Shown in pieces: positions 1 to 9,580 of a DNA stretch of 64,000 nt. Position numbers and translations under genes: made by a program. The stretch comes from Mycobacterium kiyosense (lineage in GTDB: Bacteria > Actinomycetota > Actinomycetes > Mycobacteriales > Mycobacteriaceae), in the NCBI GenBank assembly GCA_021654635.1, contig AP025179.1, forward strand, positions 5,580,001 to 5,644,000, written 5' to 3'. The notes under the pieces were generated by a model. That model was given only the letters and a program-made list of their open reading frames with translations. It ran no database searches and had not been told where the DNA came from. Position 1 is the stretch's first letter. Each line of letters opens with the position of its first letter.

Positions 1-816
1 TTGCAGCAATTGGGCGTACTCCTCGTCCTCGTCGCAGAGTGGATCGATCTCGCCGGTGATGACGTGAGCCGGGGGCAGGCCCGCCAGGTCGGCGAGGATC
101 GGGGACGCGCGAACGTCGCTGCGGTCACCGTTCGGTCCCAGATATTGTTCGGTGAACCAGCGTTGGTGGTCGATGGTCAGCACGCCGAGAGCCGAACGGG
201 CATGCGCCGCAGACGCTTTGCGGCGCTGGTCCACCACCGGGTAGATTAGCAACTGAAACGCGATCGGCGGTCCTCCCTGATCGCGGGCCAACAGGCACAC
301 TCCGGTGGCCAGGTTCCCGCCGGCGCTGTCGCCGGCCAGTACCAGCCGGCCCGGGTCGCCGCCGAGTTCGGCCGCGTGCGCCGCTACCCATCGTGTCGCC
401 GCCCAGGCGTCGTCGAGCGCGGCCGGAAATCGATGCTCCGGGGCGAGCCGGTAGTCGACCGAGACAACAACGGCGCCAACGCCATTGGCGAGCCGACGGC
501 AGCACGCATCGTGGGAGTCGAGGTCGCACAGCACGAACCCGCCGCCATGCAGATAGACGATCACCGGAGCCGGCGGCCCGGTGTGCGGCTGGTAGATCCG
601 TACCGGTAGCTGCGCGCCGTCCGGTCCGGAGATGTGGCGATCCACCACCCGCGCCACGGGTACGTGCCGGCGCGGCTTGCGACTGGCCCGCAGACTCTCC
701 CGGACTTGTTGGGCGTCGGCGCTGCCGTCGCGCATCGAGGCGAAGGCCGCGGCCATCCGTTGCGCGACTTCAGGGCCCGGCCCCAACCGCGTCGTCGATT
801 CCGTCACGGTCGTCAC
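1..816 (-). CDS. HSL-family alpha/beta hydrolase (esterase/lipase), C-terminus cut by window edge
   Basis: About 272 residues are visible and the C-terminus, including the catalytic His, lies beyond position 1. The hormone-sensitive-lipase signature is clear: oxyanion-hole motif HGGGF at residues 90-94, nucleophile motif GDSAGG with Ser164, and the acid region GEIDPLCDE near the visible end. The family hydrolyses short or medium acyl esters (LipH/LipI/LipN-like in mycobacteria); the true substrate cannot be read from sequence. The start is a GTG at 816, chosen because translation from there gives the usual 60-residue N-terminal cap. It is divergent from the wax-ester synthase at 937, and a hydrolase beside an acyltransferase suggests lipid or wax-ester turnover. 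Confidence 0.85.
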   Translation of the reverse strand, partial: MTTVTESTTRLGPGPEVAQRMAAAFASMRDGSADAQQVRESLRASRKPRRHVPVARVVDRHISGPDGAQLPVRIYQPHTGPPAPVIVYLHGGGFVLCDLDSHDACCRRLANGVGAVVVSVDYRLAPEHRFPAALDDAWAATRWVAAHAAELGGDPGRLVLAGDSAGGNLATGVCLLARDQGGPPIAFQLLIYPVVDQRRKASAAHARSALGVLTIDHQRWFTEQYLGPNGDRSDVRASPILADLAGLPPAHVITGEIDPLCDEDEEYAQLLQ

Positions 817-936
817 GCTACGGCTTCGGAGGGTTGCGACGGCGACGTCCTCCCGTTCATCGGGAAAACACGCCGCCGGGTCAGCTGCGACACGGTTGGA
901 TGTGACCCAGCGGAAATGGAAGTGGAGGTGCGCCGG

Positions 937-2349
937 ATGCGTCGTCTCACCGGTGTCGACAACCTGTTTCTCAAACAGGAGAAGAGCACGCAACCCCAGC
1001 ACACCATCAAGGCCGTCGTCCTCGATCCCGCCGCGGCACAGCAACCACTGACCTTCGAGGCGATCCGGGCGGCGTTACCGGCTCTGGTGGAACGGATCGA
1101 GCCGCTGCGCTGGCAGTTGCTGCGATCGCGGCTGGGCCGACCCTGGTGGATCGAGCGTCCCAATATCGACCTCGACCACCACGTCAAGCGGGTTTCCGTG
1201 CCGGCTCCCGGCGGTGACCGGGAGTTGTCCGCGCAGATCAACGAGATCAACATGGGCGGGCTCGACCACAGCCGGCCGTCCTGGCAACTGTGGTATGTCG
1301 ACGGGCTCGTCGACGGCCGAATCGCGTTGGTGCTCAAGCTGCATCACACGCTGGCCGATGGTATGGCGTCATTGCGTCTGCTCGAGACGATGCTCAGTGC
1401 CGATCCCGACGAACCCTTGCCGGGCGTCACACGCAGCCTGACCGATGAGCGCCGGCCCGGTGCGGCTCGGTGGTATGGAACGCTGTTGCGGCACCAGGCT
1501 GCGGCGGCCGCAAGGTTTCCCAATGTGCTGGCCCGATCGGCGCGCACGATCCAGACGGTCCGTGCCCGCCGTAAGGCCGGTCGCCCCGGCTTCGCCGAGG
1601 CTTTCGCGGCTCCGTCCGCCCCGTTCAACGCTCCGTTCACCGAGCGGCGCGAATTCGCCTTCGTGACTTGCGATCTCGATCAGATCAAGACGGTGAAGAC
1701 GGCGTTCGGGGTGACGGTCAACGACGTGTACCTGGCTGTGTGCAGTGGCGCCGTCCGGTCGTACCTGCAGCGGCACGGCGAGTTGGCTGCCGAATCGTTG
1801 TCCGCCGTTGTCCCAGTGGCGATTCGGCCGCGCGGCGCCGAAGTGGACTGGGGCAATCAGGTCACTACTTGGTACACCTCGCTGGCCACCGACATAGCCG
1901 ATCCCGTCCGGCGGTTGCACCAGATCTCGGCCAACACCAAGGCCGCGCGAGCGGTCCACGACGAGCGCGACCTGTGGTTGTTCGGCGACTGGATGGAGTA
2001 CTGGCCGTTGTTCTGGTTCTACGGGCGCGCCCTGCCGATCCTCGGGGCGGCGACCAAAAAGCGTCCGACGTACAGCCTGATCGCCTCCAACGTTCCCGGA
2101 CCTCGGGGTCGGCTGTATTTCGGTGGGGCGCCGGTGGAGAAGCTGATCTCGGTGGGGCCCATCGTCTATCCGTACGGCTTGAACTTCACCGGCTGGAGCT
2201 ACAGAGACGATATGACCATCGGGATGCAGGCATGCAGCGACCACATTCCGGACATCTGGGAGATTGCCGACGGCATTCAGGTCGCGCTGGCCGAATTGTG
2301 TTCGCTGGCAGGGGAATCGGTCGCTGTCGGTCAGGCGGGCACGGGGTAG
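937..2349 (+). CDS. Wax ester synthase / diacylglycerol acyltransferase (WS/DGAT)
   Basis: A 470-residue protein with the acyltransferase motif HHTLADG (HHxxxDG) at residues 136-142, and an N-terminus (RRLTGVDNLFL) close to the usual start of this family. WS/DGAT enzymes transfer acyl-CoA to diacylglycerol or a fatty alcohol at the membrane, making the storage lipids typical of mycobacteria. The ATG at 937 is preferred because a GGAGG sits 7-12 bases upstream; an in-frame ATG at 916 would add seven residues, and longer readings are unsupported. The length and the C-terminal motif PGPRGRLYFGG match the family. It is divergent from the esterase at 816. Confidence 0.92.
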   Translation: MRRLTGVDNLFLKQEKSTQPQHTIKAVVLDPAAAQQPLTFEAIRAALPALVERIEPLRWQLLRSRLGRPWWIERPNIDLDHHVKRVSVPAPGGDRELSAQINEINMGGLDHSRPSWQLWYVDGLVDGRIALVLKLHHTLADGMASLRLLETMLSADPDEPLPGVTRSLTDERRPGAARWYGTLLRHQAAAAARFPNVLARSARTIQTVRARRKAGRPGFAEAFAAPSAPFNAPFTERREFAFVTCDLDQIKTVKTAFGVTVNDVYLAVCSGAVRSYLQRHGELAAESLSAVVPVAIRPRGAEVDWGNQVTTWYTSLATDIADPVRRLHQISANTKAARAVHDERDLWLFGDWMEYWPLFWFYGRALPILGAATKKRPTYSLIASNVPGPRGRLYFGGAPVEKLISVGPIVYPYGLNFTGWSYRDDMTIGMQACSDHIPDIWEIADGIQVALAELCSLAGESVAVGQAGTG

Positions 2350-2381
2350 GACGACGCGGAGCTGCGCCGGCGCGGCTTGGA

Positions 2382-2408
2382 TTATCCACAGTTGGGAGTT
2401 TGTCCACA
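2382..2408 (+). promoter_or_regulatory. Two directly repeated DnaA boxes upstream of the 13E12 gene
   Basis: TTATCCACA at 2382-2390 and TTGTCCACA at 2400-2408 are both full 9-mer DnaA boxes on the same strand, 18 bp start to start. They lie 53 bp before the ATG of the 13E12 gene. This could make the gene responsive to DnaA; the site is not an origin because only two boxes are present and no AT-rich stretch follows. Confidence 0.7.
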
Positions 2409-2460
2409 GGGTCGCGCTCGGGGGCGGTGTCGTGTCACACCCCGGCGATATCATTCGAAC

Positions 2461-3824
2461 ATGCTTGCGAACACGCGTGCGGAGATCGTCGAGGTTCTCG
2501 ACGCGTGCGATGCGGCCGTCGAGCGGTTGTGCGAGTTGCGGTTTGAGGTGCTGAGCACCCCGGAGCGGATGGCGATCCTGGAGCGCTTGGAGACGGTGGT
2601 GCGGCGGCTGCCGGTGCCCCAGCATCAGTTGTTGAATCAGCTCGCCGCGGTGAGCAAGGAGGAGTTGGGTGACACCCTGCGTAACGCGCTGGCCGATCGG
2701 CTGCGGATCACGACTTCGGAGGCTGGCCGGCGGATCGGCGACGCCGCCGATCTCGGTGAACGGCATGGTTTGACGGGGGAGCCGTTGGCGCCGCGGTTGG
2801 AGGCCACCGCCGCCGCCCAACGCCGCGGCCGTATCGGTAGCGGCCACGTGAACGAGATCCGCGACTTCGTCAAACACTTACCGACGGAAGTGGATGCCGG
2901 CACCCGCGAACAGGCCGAAGCCGACCTGGCCGGCCAAGCCGCCGCCATGCGCCCCGACCAACTCAAGGACTACGCCCTCACGCTGCTGGCCTACCTGCAC
3001 CCCGACGGGGAATTCTCCGACGACGAACGCGCCCGCAAGCGCGGCCTGAGTCTGGGCAAACAAGACCCCGACGGCATGTCCAAACTCACCGGCTGGATCA
3101 CCCCGCCCTGCGCGCCGCCCTGGAAGCCGCCTGGGCCAAACTGGCCGCCCCCGGCATCGCCAACCCCGAGGACCACCTGCCCCACATCGACGAGGGCGAG
3201 CCGGACCCCGAAGCGGTCCGCCGCGACACCCGCGGTACCGCTCAGCGTCAGCATGATGGGCTGCACGCCGGGCTGATGGCGCTACTGGCCTCCGGGGACC
3301 TCGGCCGCCACCACGGGCTGCCCGTCACCATCGTGGTCACCACCACCCTGGCCGAACTGGAAGCCGGCACCGGCACAGCCCGCACCGGCGGCGGCAGTCT
3401 AGTGCCGATGTCCGATGTGATCCGCTGGTCGGGCGCCGCGCACCCCTACCTCGCCCTGTTCGACGGCGCCACACCCCTGGCGCTCTACCACACCAAGCGG
3501 CTGGCCAACCGCGCCCAACGCCTGATGCTGTATGCCCGCGATCGCGGCTGCACCCGACCCGGCTGCACCGCTGCGGCGTATCACACCGAGGTCCATCACC
3601 TCACCGCCTGGCACACCTGCCTGAGCACCCACATCACCAACCTCGCCCTGGCCTGCGGCATCCACAACCGCCTCGCCGAACACGGCTGGACCACCCGCAC
3701 CAACCACCGCGGCCTCATCGAATGGCTACCCCCGGCACACCACGACCGGGGCCAACCACGCATCAACACCATCCACCACCCCGAACGACTCTTCGCCCCC
3801 GACGAAGACAACGACGATCCCTAG
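2461..3824 (+). pseudogene. 13E12-family DUF222/HNH endonuclease protein, frameshifted
   Basis: The frame from ATG 2461 encodes the DUF222 domain (motifs [22 protein letters not shown] and [14 protein letters not shown]) up to about 3100. The rest continues in another frame after a C run at 3101-3104, where one base seems missing, and ends at 3824. The restored C-terminal part has the HNH-type zinc and nuclease signature: CTRPGC, then HTEVHHL and NLALACGIHN. The family is the multicopy 13E12 repeat of mycobacteria; some copies carry the attachment site of a phiRv1-type prophage and several are DNA-damage inducible. A weak LexA-like match (TCGAAC, four bases, TTGCGA) overlaps the start at 2455-2470. 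The single deletion may be a sequencing error. Confidence 0.85.
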
Positions 3825-3856
3825 GTAGGCAAGAGTTTTGGCACACGTCTTCGGCC

Positions 3857-4675
3857 CTACAGGTCGAAGAACTCCAGCAGCAGTTCGTTGACCACGGCGG
3901 CCTGCTCGATCTGCGGGCAGTGCCCCGCACGATCGACCACGACCGAACGCGCGCCGTCGATCTGCCCGGCGATCGCGGCTGCCCAGCCCGACGGGAGCAG
4001 CTTGTCACCTCTGCCTTCGATGACCAGCGTCGGCACCCGGATGCGCTGATAGGCCCGTTCACTCGACGGCGTCGTCATAGCGGCGGCGTTGGGCCGCCGA
4101 AAACGGGCTGCCGCCACCGCTTCCCACGCTCCGGGCGCGATGCTCGATTGGTAGCGGCGCCAGACGTAATCGTCGTCAGCCGGATAGCCGGGGCCGTAGA
4201 ACAGCGCTTCGACGATGTTGCGCATCGCCGGCAGCGTCGCGTCGTACTGCTGCAGCGCGTCGAAGTGGTGGTTCTGCTGAATCTCCCCGCCCCCACAGAT
4301 GATCGCCATGCTGCGCACCGGCAGCAGCGGTGTCTCCGACGTGGTGTCAGTCAGCAAATTGATTGCGCCCATGGAGTTTCCGGCGAAATGCGCGGCTTCG
4401 ACGCCGAGGATCTCGCAGAATCGTGCCACGTGCCTGATCCGCATCGCACGGCTGTTGACGAAGTCGATGACCTTCGCCGATTCGCCGAACCCGAGCTGGT
4501 CGGGCGCCAGCACGTGAAACCGGTCGGCAAGCGCGGAAATGTTTCGCTCCCAGCCCAATTCAGCGCTGGCACCGAATTCGCCACCGTGCAGCAGCACCAC
4601 CGGGTCACCCGCACCCGCCTCGAGGTAGGCCGTGGTGAGTCCGTCGACCTCGACGGTTCGGCGCTGCACCTCCAT
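3857..4675 (-). CDS. Alpha/beta hydrolase, meta-cleavage-product-hydrolase-like
   Basis: A 272-residue protein with oxyanion motif VVLLHGG, nucleophile motif GNSMG (Ser101), acid region EGRGDKLLP and catalytic His in DRAGHCPQ near the C-terminus. The fold resembles BphD/MhpC C-C bond hydrolases that split ring-cleavage products, which suits its place as last gene of the operon. Its ATG shares one base with the TGA of the upstream gene (TGATG at 4673-4677), so it is translationally coupled. Its stop lies 32 bases from the end of the convergent 13E12 gene. The exact substrate is not deducible; an esterase or haloperoxidase-like role remains possible. Confidence 0.8.
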   Translation of the reverse strand: MEVQRRTVEVDGLTTAYLEAGAGDPVVLLHGGEFGASAELGWERNISALADRFHVLAPDQLGFGESAKVIDFVNSRAMRIRHVARFCEILGVEAAHFAGNSMGAINLLTDTTSETPLLPVRSMAIICGGGEIQQNHHFDALQQYDATLPAMRNIVEALFYGPGYPADDDYVWRRYQSSIAPGAWEAVAAARFRRPNAAAMTTPSSERAYQRIRVPTLVIEGRGDKLLPSGWAAAIAGQIDGARSVVVDRAGHCPQIEQAAVVNELLLEFFDL

Positions 4676-5664
4676 CACTTGATCGCGATCGGGTTCAACG
4701 GCGAACCCACCGCACCGGTGAACCGCAGCGGTGGCGCGATCAGCTGGAACTCGTACACGCCGTCGGCCGCACAGTCTTCGGCGAGCGCGGTGAAGTCCCA
4801 GTACTCCCCGAGCATCAGCCCCATGTCGCGTAGACACAACAAATGGAAAGGCAGGAACAGCCCCTCGACCCCCGACACCGGATCCTCGACCTGCAGGTTG
4901 TCGGCCGCCACGGCGGCCACCTCGTTGTCGTGCAGCCACTGTGCGCAACGCCAGTCCAGCCCGGAATAGGGCTCGACCTTATCGCCGGTCAACGCAAACC
5001 TCGTCCACCACCCGGTGCGGACCAGCACGATGTCGCCGGTCTCGATGGTCACTCCCTGAGCCCGCACGACGTCGTCCAATTCTTCGGGCGTGATCGGGTT
5101 TCCGTGTTCCAGAAAGACATCGGCGCCGCGGTGCCGCACCAGGTCCAGCAGCACACCGCGCGAGGTGATCCCCTTGACGTCGACCTTGTCGATGCCGCAG
5201 TGCAATGCCCCCAGGCTGGTCACCGAGTCAGCCGGAAAACCGTTGTACAGCTTGCCCTCGTAGTAGACGTGCGACAAGGCGTCCCACTGGGTCGCGGCCT
5301 GCAACGGCATGATGATCATGTCGTCGTTGAAGCGAAATGGATTGTCGGCGAAGTAACCGCTCAGCTGCGCCGCTGTCGGGTTCTTCGCCCACCCGGGCCC
5401 GTACTGCGCCAGCGAGGTCGCATCGCCACCGTCGACCGTCATCACATGAATCGGGTTGTGCCGGAAACCGAATGCCCCCTGCGGACCCGACGAACCGAAG
5501 TCCACGCCCAGCGGGAACACCTTGCCGTGCCGGACCAGGCCGGCCGCCTGCCGCACCTTCTCGGGGGTGATCAAGTTCAGGGTGCCCAGCTCGTCCTCGT
5601 CACCCCACCTGCCCCAGTTGCTGACATCGGCGGCGACCCGGCGAAAGTCGGTCATGGTGGCCAT
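4675..5664 (-). CDS. Cyclase-family (PF04199-like) metal-dependent hydrolase
   Basis: A 329-residue protein of the kynurenine-formamidase-like cyclase family, judged from the region PLQAATQWDALSHVYYEGKLYNG and the late ...DWRCAQWLHDNEVAAVAADN segment. In formamidases the metal site reads HxGTHxDxPxH; here it reads QAATQWDALSH, so the first two His are Gln while Asp and the last His remain. The protein belongs to a divergent subset that opens lactones or related rings in degradation clusters. The ATG at 5664 overlaps the TGA of the SDR gene (TGATG). Position in the operon suggests hydrolysis of a lactone or amide intermediate; that role is inference. Confidence 0.72.
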   Translation of the reverse strand: MATMTDFRRVAADVSNWGRWGDEDELGTLNLITPEKVRQAAGLVRHGKVFPLGVDFGSSGPQGAFGFRHNPIHVMTVDGGDATSLAQYGPGWAKNPTAAQLSGYFADNPFRFNDDMIIMPLQAATQWDALSHVYYEGKLYNGFPADSVTSLGALHCGIDKVDVKGITSRGVLLDLVRHRGADVFLEHGNPITPEELDDVVRAQGVTIETGDIVLVRTGWWTRFALTGDKVEPYSGLDWRCAQWLHDNEVAAVAADNLQVEDPVSGVEGLFLPFHLLCLRDMGLMLGEYWDFTALAEDCAADGVYEFQLIAPPLRFTGAVGSPLNPIAIK

Positions 5665-6479
5665 CAGGCCCGTCCTTCCTCGATTTCCGCCGCGATTGCG
5701 GCGCCCACACTGCCCCCGTCGACCCACACCACCTGGCCCGAAATATAGCTCGCCGCGCGGCTATTCAGGAACAACAGCACCGCGGCCTGCTCCTGCGGAT
5801 CCGACACCCGCCCGAGCGGCTTGGGAATGTCGTCGAGGAACTGCGGCCCGTAGGCGGTGCGCAGCTGGTCGAGGATCGGTGTCTCGGTGACACCCGGCCC
5901 GGTGCAGTTGATCCGGATCCCGCGCGCCCCAAGATCGTTGACGCTGCGCATCGTGTAGAGGATGAGGGCTTCCTTGGATAGCTGGTAGCCGGTGCCCACT
6001 AGGTCCGGGTGACGCTTGCACCACTCGATGCCCTCCGGCATGGTCGCCGTCCGCAGCAGCGGAGCCACGTCGCGCAGATGCTCCCGGTAGGCCGACGCCG
6101 CCAGCGACGACACACTGACGATCGACGATCCCGCGGCCAGCCGCGGCAGCAGCGCCTCGGTCAGATGGCGCAAGCCCAGGAAGTTGATCGTGACCACCAA
6201 CAGCGGGTCGCCGATTCCCGACGAGACACCGGCGATGTTGAACAAGGCGTCGACCGGCCCGGCGATGCACGCCACAGCCTGGTCGATCGACGCCGGCTCG
6301 GACAGGTCGACTTCGTGAAATTCGTTGAGCCCCAGCGCAGGTCGGCGCCGATCCAGCCCCACCACCTCCGCTCCGAGTTCGCCGAGTTGCGACACCACCT
6401 GCGCGCCGATGCCCGAGGCGCATCCGGTGACCACGGCACGGCGGCCGTCATAACGCAGCAGCTCGTCGACTCTGGCCAA
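5664..6479 (-). CDS. Short-chain dehydrogenase/reductase
   Basis: A 271-residue classical SDR: NAD(P)-binding motif TGCASGIG at residues 18-25, NIAG motif, catalytic Ser segment IVSVSSLA and active-site YxxxK seen as YQLSK. The C-terminal GQVVWVDGGS is the usual SDR ending. The Asp after the second beta strand (VVGLDRRR) suggests NAD preference. The start is TTG at 6479, three bases after the stop of the LLM gene, because translation from there gives the expected N-terminus (ARVDELLRYDGRRAVVTG) and no better upstream codon exists. It probably oxidises a hydroxyl or reduces a keto intermediate of the operon's pathway. Confidence 0.85.
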   Translation of the reverse strand: MARVDELLRYDGRRAVVTGCASGIGAQVVSQLGELGAEVVGLDRRRPALGLNEFHEVDLSEPASIDQAVACIAGPVDALFNIAGVSSGIGDPLLVVTINFLGLRHLTEALLPRLAAGSSIVSVSSLAASAYREHLRDVAPLLRTATMPEGIEWCKRHPDLVGTGYQLSKEALILYTMRSVNDLGARGIRINCTGPGVTETPILDQLRTAYGPQFLDDIPKPLGRVSDPQEQAAVLLFLNSRAASYISGQVVWVDGGSVGAAIAAEIEEGRA

Positions 6480-6482
6480 CGC

Positions 6483-7798
6483 TCAGTTACCCTCGGACGC
6501 TGCCTGCTCCTTCAGCCGCTGCGCGGCCTGCACGCGGCCCTCGTTGATCTCGGCCATCGCCTCGGGAATCTCACTGGCGGTGAACTTTCCGCCGCGCCCG
6601 GTCGGCAGGCCGCCGAACGAGTAGTGCTCGTCGAACGGCGGAGTGGTCGACTCGGGCCGGCGTGCCTCCACCTTCTCGATCACCGGCGCCAACCGGGCGG
6701 CCTTCTCGGCGACCTGCTTGGCGTCGCGTTCGATGAACTCGGGCAGCACCTCCTTTGCCCATCAGCTCGATGGACTCCATGGTGCCCTCGTGGCTACGCG
6801 GGTTGAGCAGCAGGATGATCTCGTCCACGCCGCTTTCCTCATAGCCCCGTAAGAACTCCCGCACCGTGGCCGGCGAGCCGATCGCCCCGCGTCCCGGCCC
6901 GTACGCCAGCGTCGGATCCTTCTCCACCTCCTCGAGGTAGCGTTCCCACACCCCGGTACGCCCCGGCGTGTGCACGCCGGTCATGTAGTAGTGCATGATG
7001 CCGAACGAGAAGAATCCGCCGCCCTGGCCCAGCCGCTGCAAGGCCACCTCGTCGGTCTTGGCGACCATCATCGACAGGTCGCCGCCGATGGCCAGGATGT
7101 TCGGGTTGATCTGCGGGGTGATCGGCACCCCGTTCTCCTCGAACTCCTTGTAGTAGCCGTTCACCCGCTCAGTGAGCGGCCCGGGCCCGGTGTAGGCGAA
7201 ACTCAGTGCGCCGATGCACTTTTGCGCCGCCATCTGCACGCTGGCCGGCCTTGTGCAAGCCACCCAGACGGGCGGGTGCGGCTTTTTGCAGCGGCTTGGG
7301 GATGACGTTGCGGGCAGGCATCTGGATGTGCTCACCCTTGAAGCCCGAGAAGGGCTCCTCGACCATGCAGCGGATCGAGACCTCGAGCGCTTCCTCCCAC
7401 TGGGCGCGCTTGTCCGCGGGGTCGATGTTGAAGCCACCGAGTTCGCCCACCGACGAGGATTCGCCGGTACCGAACTCGACGCGACCGTTGGAGAGCAGAT
7501 CCAGGGTGGCGATGCGCTCGGCCACCCGGGCCGGGTGATTCACCGCAGGAGGCAGGTGCATGATGCCGAAGCCCAGTCGGATGTTCTTGGTGCGCTGGCT
7601 GGCTGCCGCCAGGAATATCTCCGGTGCGGTGGAGTGACAGTACTCTTCGAGGAAGTGGTGCTCGGTGAGCCAGACGGTGGAGAAGCCGGCTTTGTCGGCG
7701 GCCTCCACCTCGTCCAGGCAGTCCTGCAGCATCTGGCGCTCGTCGTCGGGAACCCAGGGCCGCGGTAGCGCGAACTCGTAGAACAGCGAGATTTTCAT
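6483..7798 (-). pseudogene. Luciferase-like (LLM) monooxygenase, interrupted by two single-base frameshifts
   Basis: Three consecutive frames together encode one bacterial-luciferase-like protein of about 435 residues. It starts with KISLFYEFALPRPW and has the typical WLTEHHF and LGFGIMHLPPAVNHPARVAERIA segments of FMN or F420-linked TIM-barrel monooxygenases. Frame changes fall at a T5 run 7283-7287 and a T3 run 6754-6756; removing one base at each restores the conserved text (QKPHPPVWVA and MGKEVLPEF). The ATG at 7798 has a strong AGGAGG just upstream. The likely role is oxygen insertion or oxidation in the operon's pathway. The enzyme is probably intact in the organism, the breaks being sequence errors. 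Confidence 0.8.
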
Positions 7799-7840
7799 TG
7801 CTTCCTCCTATGGGGGTCAAAGTCCGGTGGGCTGTGGGCG

Positions 7841-9580
7841 TCATGGTCCGGTGGGATAGAGGGATCGTGCGGCGGGCTGTTCGGCGATGTGCTTGGCCGC
7901 CACGTACCCGAAAGTCATTGCCGGCCCGATGGTTGCGCCCGCACCGGCGTAGCTGCGGCCCATCACCGGCGCGGAAACATTGCCCACCGCGTACAGCCCG
8001 GGCACCACCGTGTCGTCGGCGCGCAGCACGCGGGCGAACTCGTCGGTGCGCAACCCCCCCGAGGTGCCCAGGTCACCGAGCACGATGCGGAACGCGTAAT
8101 AGGGCGGATCACCCAGCGGATACAGGTTCGGGTTGGGCAGCGTCGGGTCGCCATAGTAATTGTCGTAGACACTGTCGCCGCGATTGAAGTCGTCATCGTG
8201 CCCGCGACGCGCCAGCTCATTGAACCGGGTGGCAGTGGCCCGAAGTTGTTGCGCCGGAACGCCGATCTTCTCGGCGAGTTCCTCCCAACTCGACGCTGCC
8301 TTGACGACGCCGGAATCCAGCCAGGCCGCCGGCACCTTGCGTCCGGTAGGCACCGGCGCGCCGGGGATCTTCGGAATCGGCAGGTGGCCGCCGACCACGT
8401 AGCGGTTGAACGAGCGGTGGTCGGTGACAAGCCAGCACGGGATATGCGTGACACCGGACTTCTGGCCTTCGATCATCGCGTGGCCGAAATCCATGTACGG
8501 CGCCGCCTCGTTGATGAACCGCTTGCCGTCGCCGTTGACGATGAACTGCGCTGGCATCATCCGCTCGTTGAGCATGAATTGCATTCGCCCGTCCGGCCAT
8601 TGGATGGCCGGGAACCACCACGCCTCGTCCATCAGCTCGGTGGCGGCACCCACCTTTTCCCCGGCGCGGATCCCCTCGCCCAGTGCCGCCGGGTTGCCGA
8701 AGCTCCAGTCCTGGTCGATTACGGGCTGATGTTCCTTGCGCCGTGCCATGTCGTGGTCGAAGCCGCCCGAAGCCAATATCACTCTCCGCGGCGCGCACCG
8801 ATCCGCAGCTGTTCGCCGCCGCGCTGGACCAGCGCACCAACCACGGCTCCTTTTGCATCCGTGAGCAGTTCGAGCATCGGCGTGTCCAGCCAGAGCGGGA
8901 TCCCGCGATCCTTCATCGCCAGCCGCAACCGCGCCGCCAGCGACTGCCCGATCGCCGCCATCCGCTCCCCGAACACCCTGGCCCGGACCATCCGCGACAC
9001 CAGCTTCAGCAACACCCCTTTGCCGGCCCAGGACTGCCGGATCCGGTAAAACGAACGAAGTTCCTTTGGGACCCAGCCAGATACCCTTCGGCGCCAACGC
9101 CAACGGCGTCAGCAGCCGCTGTTCGTCGTCACCCAGTGCGCGCAGGTCGATCGGGGGCACGTTGATGGTGCTGCCGAGTTCCGAGCCGCCCGGCAACTCC
9201 GGGTAGTAGTCGGCATAGCCCGGCTTCCAGACGAATTCGAGCCACGGGCTGAGTTTCTCGAGAAACTCCAACATTTGCGGCGCCGCCTCGACGTAGCGGC
9301 GCAGCCGCGCCTCGCTGACCAGTCCGTCGGTGATCTGCCGCAGGTATTCCACGACGCCTTCCGGGGAAGGCCAGTAGCCCGCGCGGCGCTGCGCGGGTGC
9401 GCCCGGCACCCAGATGCCACCGCCGGACAGAGCAGTGGAACCACCGAACTGCGGCGACTTCTCGATGACCAGCGCGTCCAGACCCGAGGCGTTCGCGGTC
9501 AACGCGGCCGTCATACCGCCACCGCCGGACCCGACCACGAGCACATCCACCACTCGATCGAAACCCGCTGATCCAGTCAT
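7841..9580 (-). CDS. FAD-dependent 3-ketosteroid-dehydrogenase-like flavoprotein (two compensating frameshifts)
   Basis: The N-terminus has the FAD-binding motif [13 protein letters not shown] followed by [15 protein letters not shown]. The C-terminus has the hallmark [32 protein letters not shown] of the KstD/fumarate-reductase-like family, which dehydrogenates ring ketones (Delta1-dehydrogenation). Between about 8784 and 9066 the open frame is not protein-like, whereas the next frame over gives good text ([21 protein letters not shown] and [13 protein letters not shown]). An extra base in the T run 9065-9067 and a missing base at 8781-8786 explain this. The ATG overlaps the stop of the dioxygenase gene (ATGA). 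Role: removing hydrogens from an alicyclic ring before hydroxylation. Confidence 0.83.
   Translation of the reverse strand: MTGSAGFDRVVDVLVVGSGGGGMTAALTANASGLDALVIEKSPQFGGSTALSGGGIWVPGAPAQRRAGYWPSPEGVVEYLRQITDGLVSEARLRRYVEAAPQMLEFLEKLSPWLEFVWKPGYADYYPELPGGSELGSTINVPPIDLRALGDDEQRLLTPLALAPKGIWLGPKGTSFVLPDPAVLGRQRGVAEAGVADGPGQGVRGADGGDRAVAGGAVAAGDEGSRDPALAGHADARTAHGCKRSRGWCAGPARRRTAADRCAPRRVILASGGFDHDMARRKEHQPVIDQDWSFGNPAALGEGIRAGEKVGAATELMDEAWWFPAIQWPDGRMQFMLNERMMPAQFIVNGDGKRFINEAAPYMDFGHAMIEGQKSGVTHIPCWLVTDHRSFNRYVVGGHLPIPKIPGAPVPTGRKVPAAWLDSGVVKAASSWEELAEKIGVPAQQLRATATRFNELARRGHDDDFNRGDSVYDNYYGDPTLPNPNLYPLGDPPYYAFRIVLGDLGTSGGLRTDEFARVLRADDTVVPGLYAVGNVSAPVMGRSYAGAGATIGPAMTFGYVAAKHIAEQPAARSLYPTGP

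Noticed and set aside
2455..2470. LexA (SOS) box at the 13E12 start codon
   Set aside because: Second half-site matches only 4 of 6 bases of the mycobacterial consensus; mentioned in the gene entry but not called as a site.
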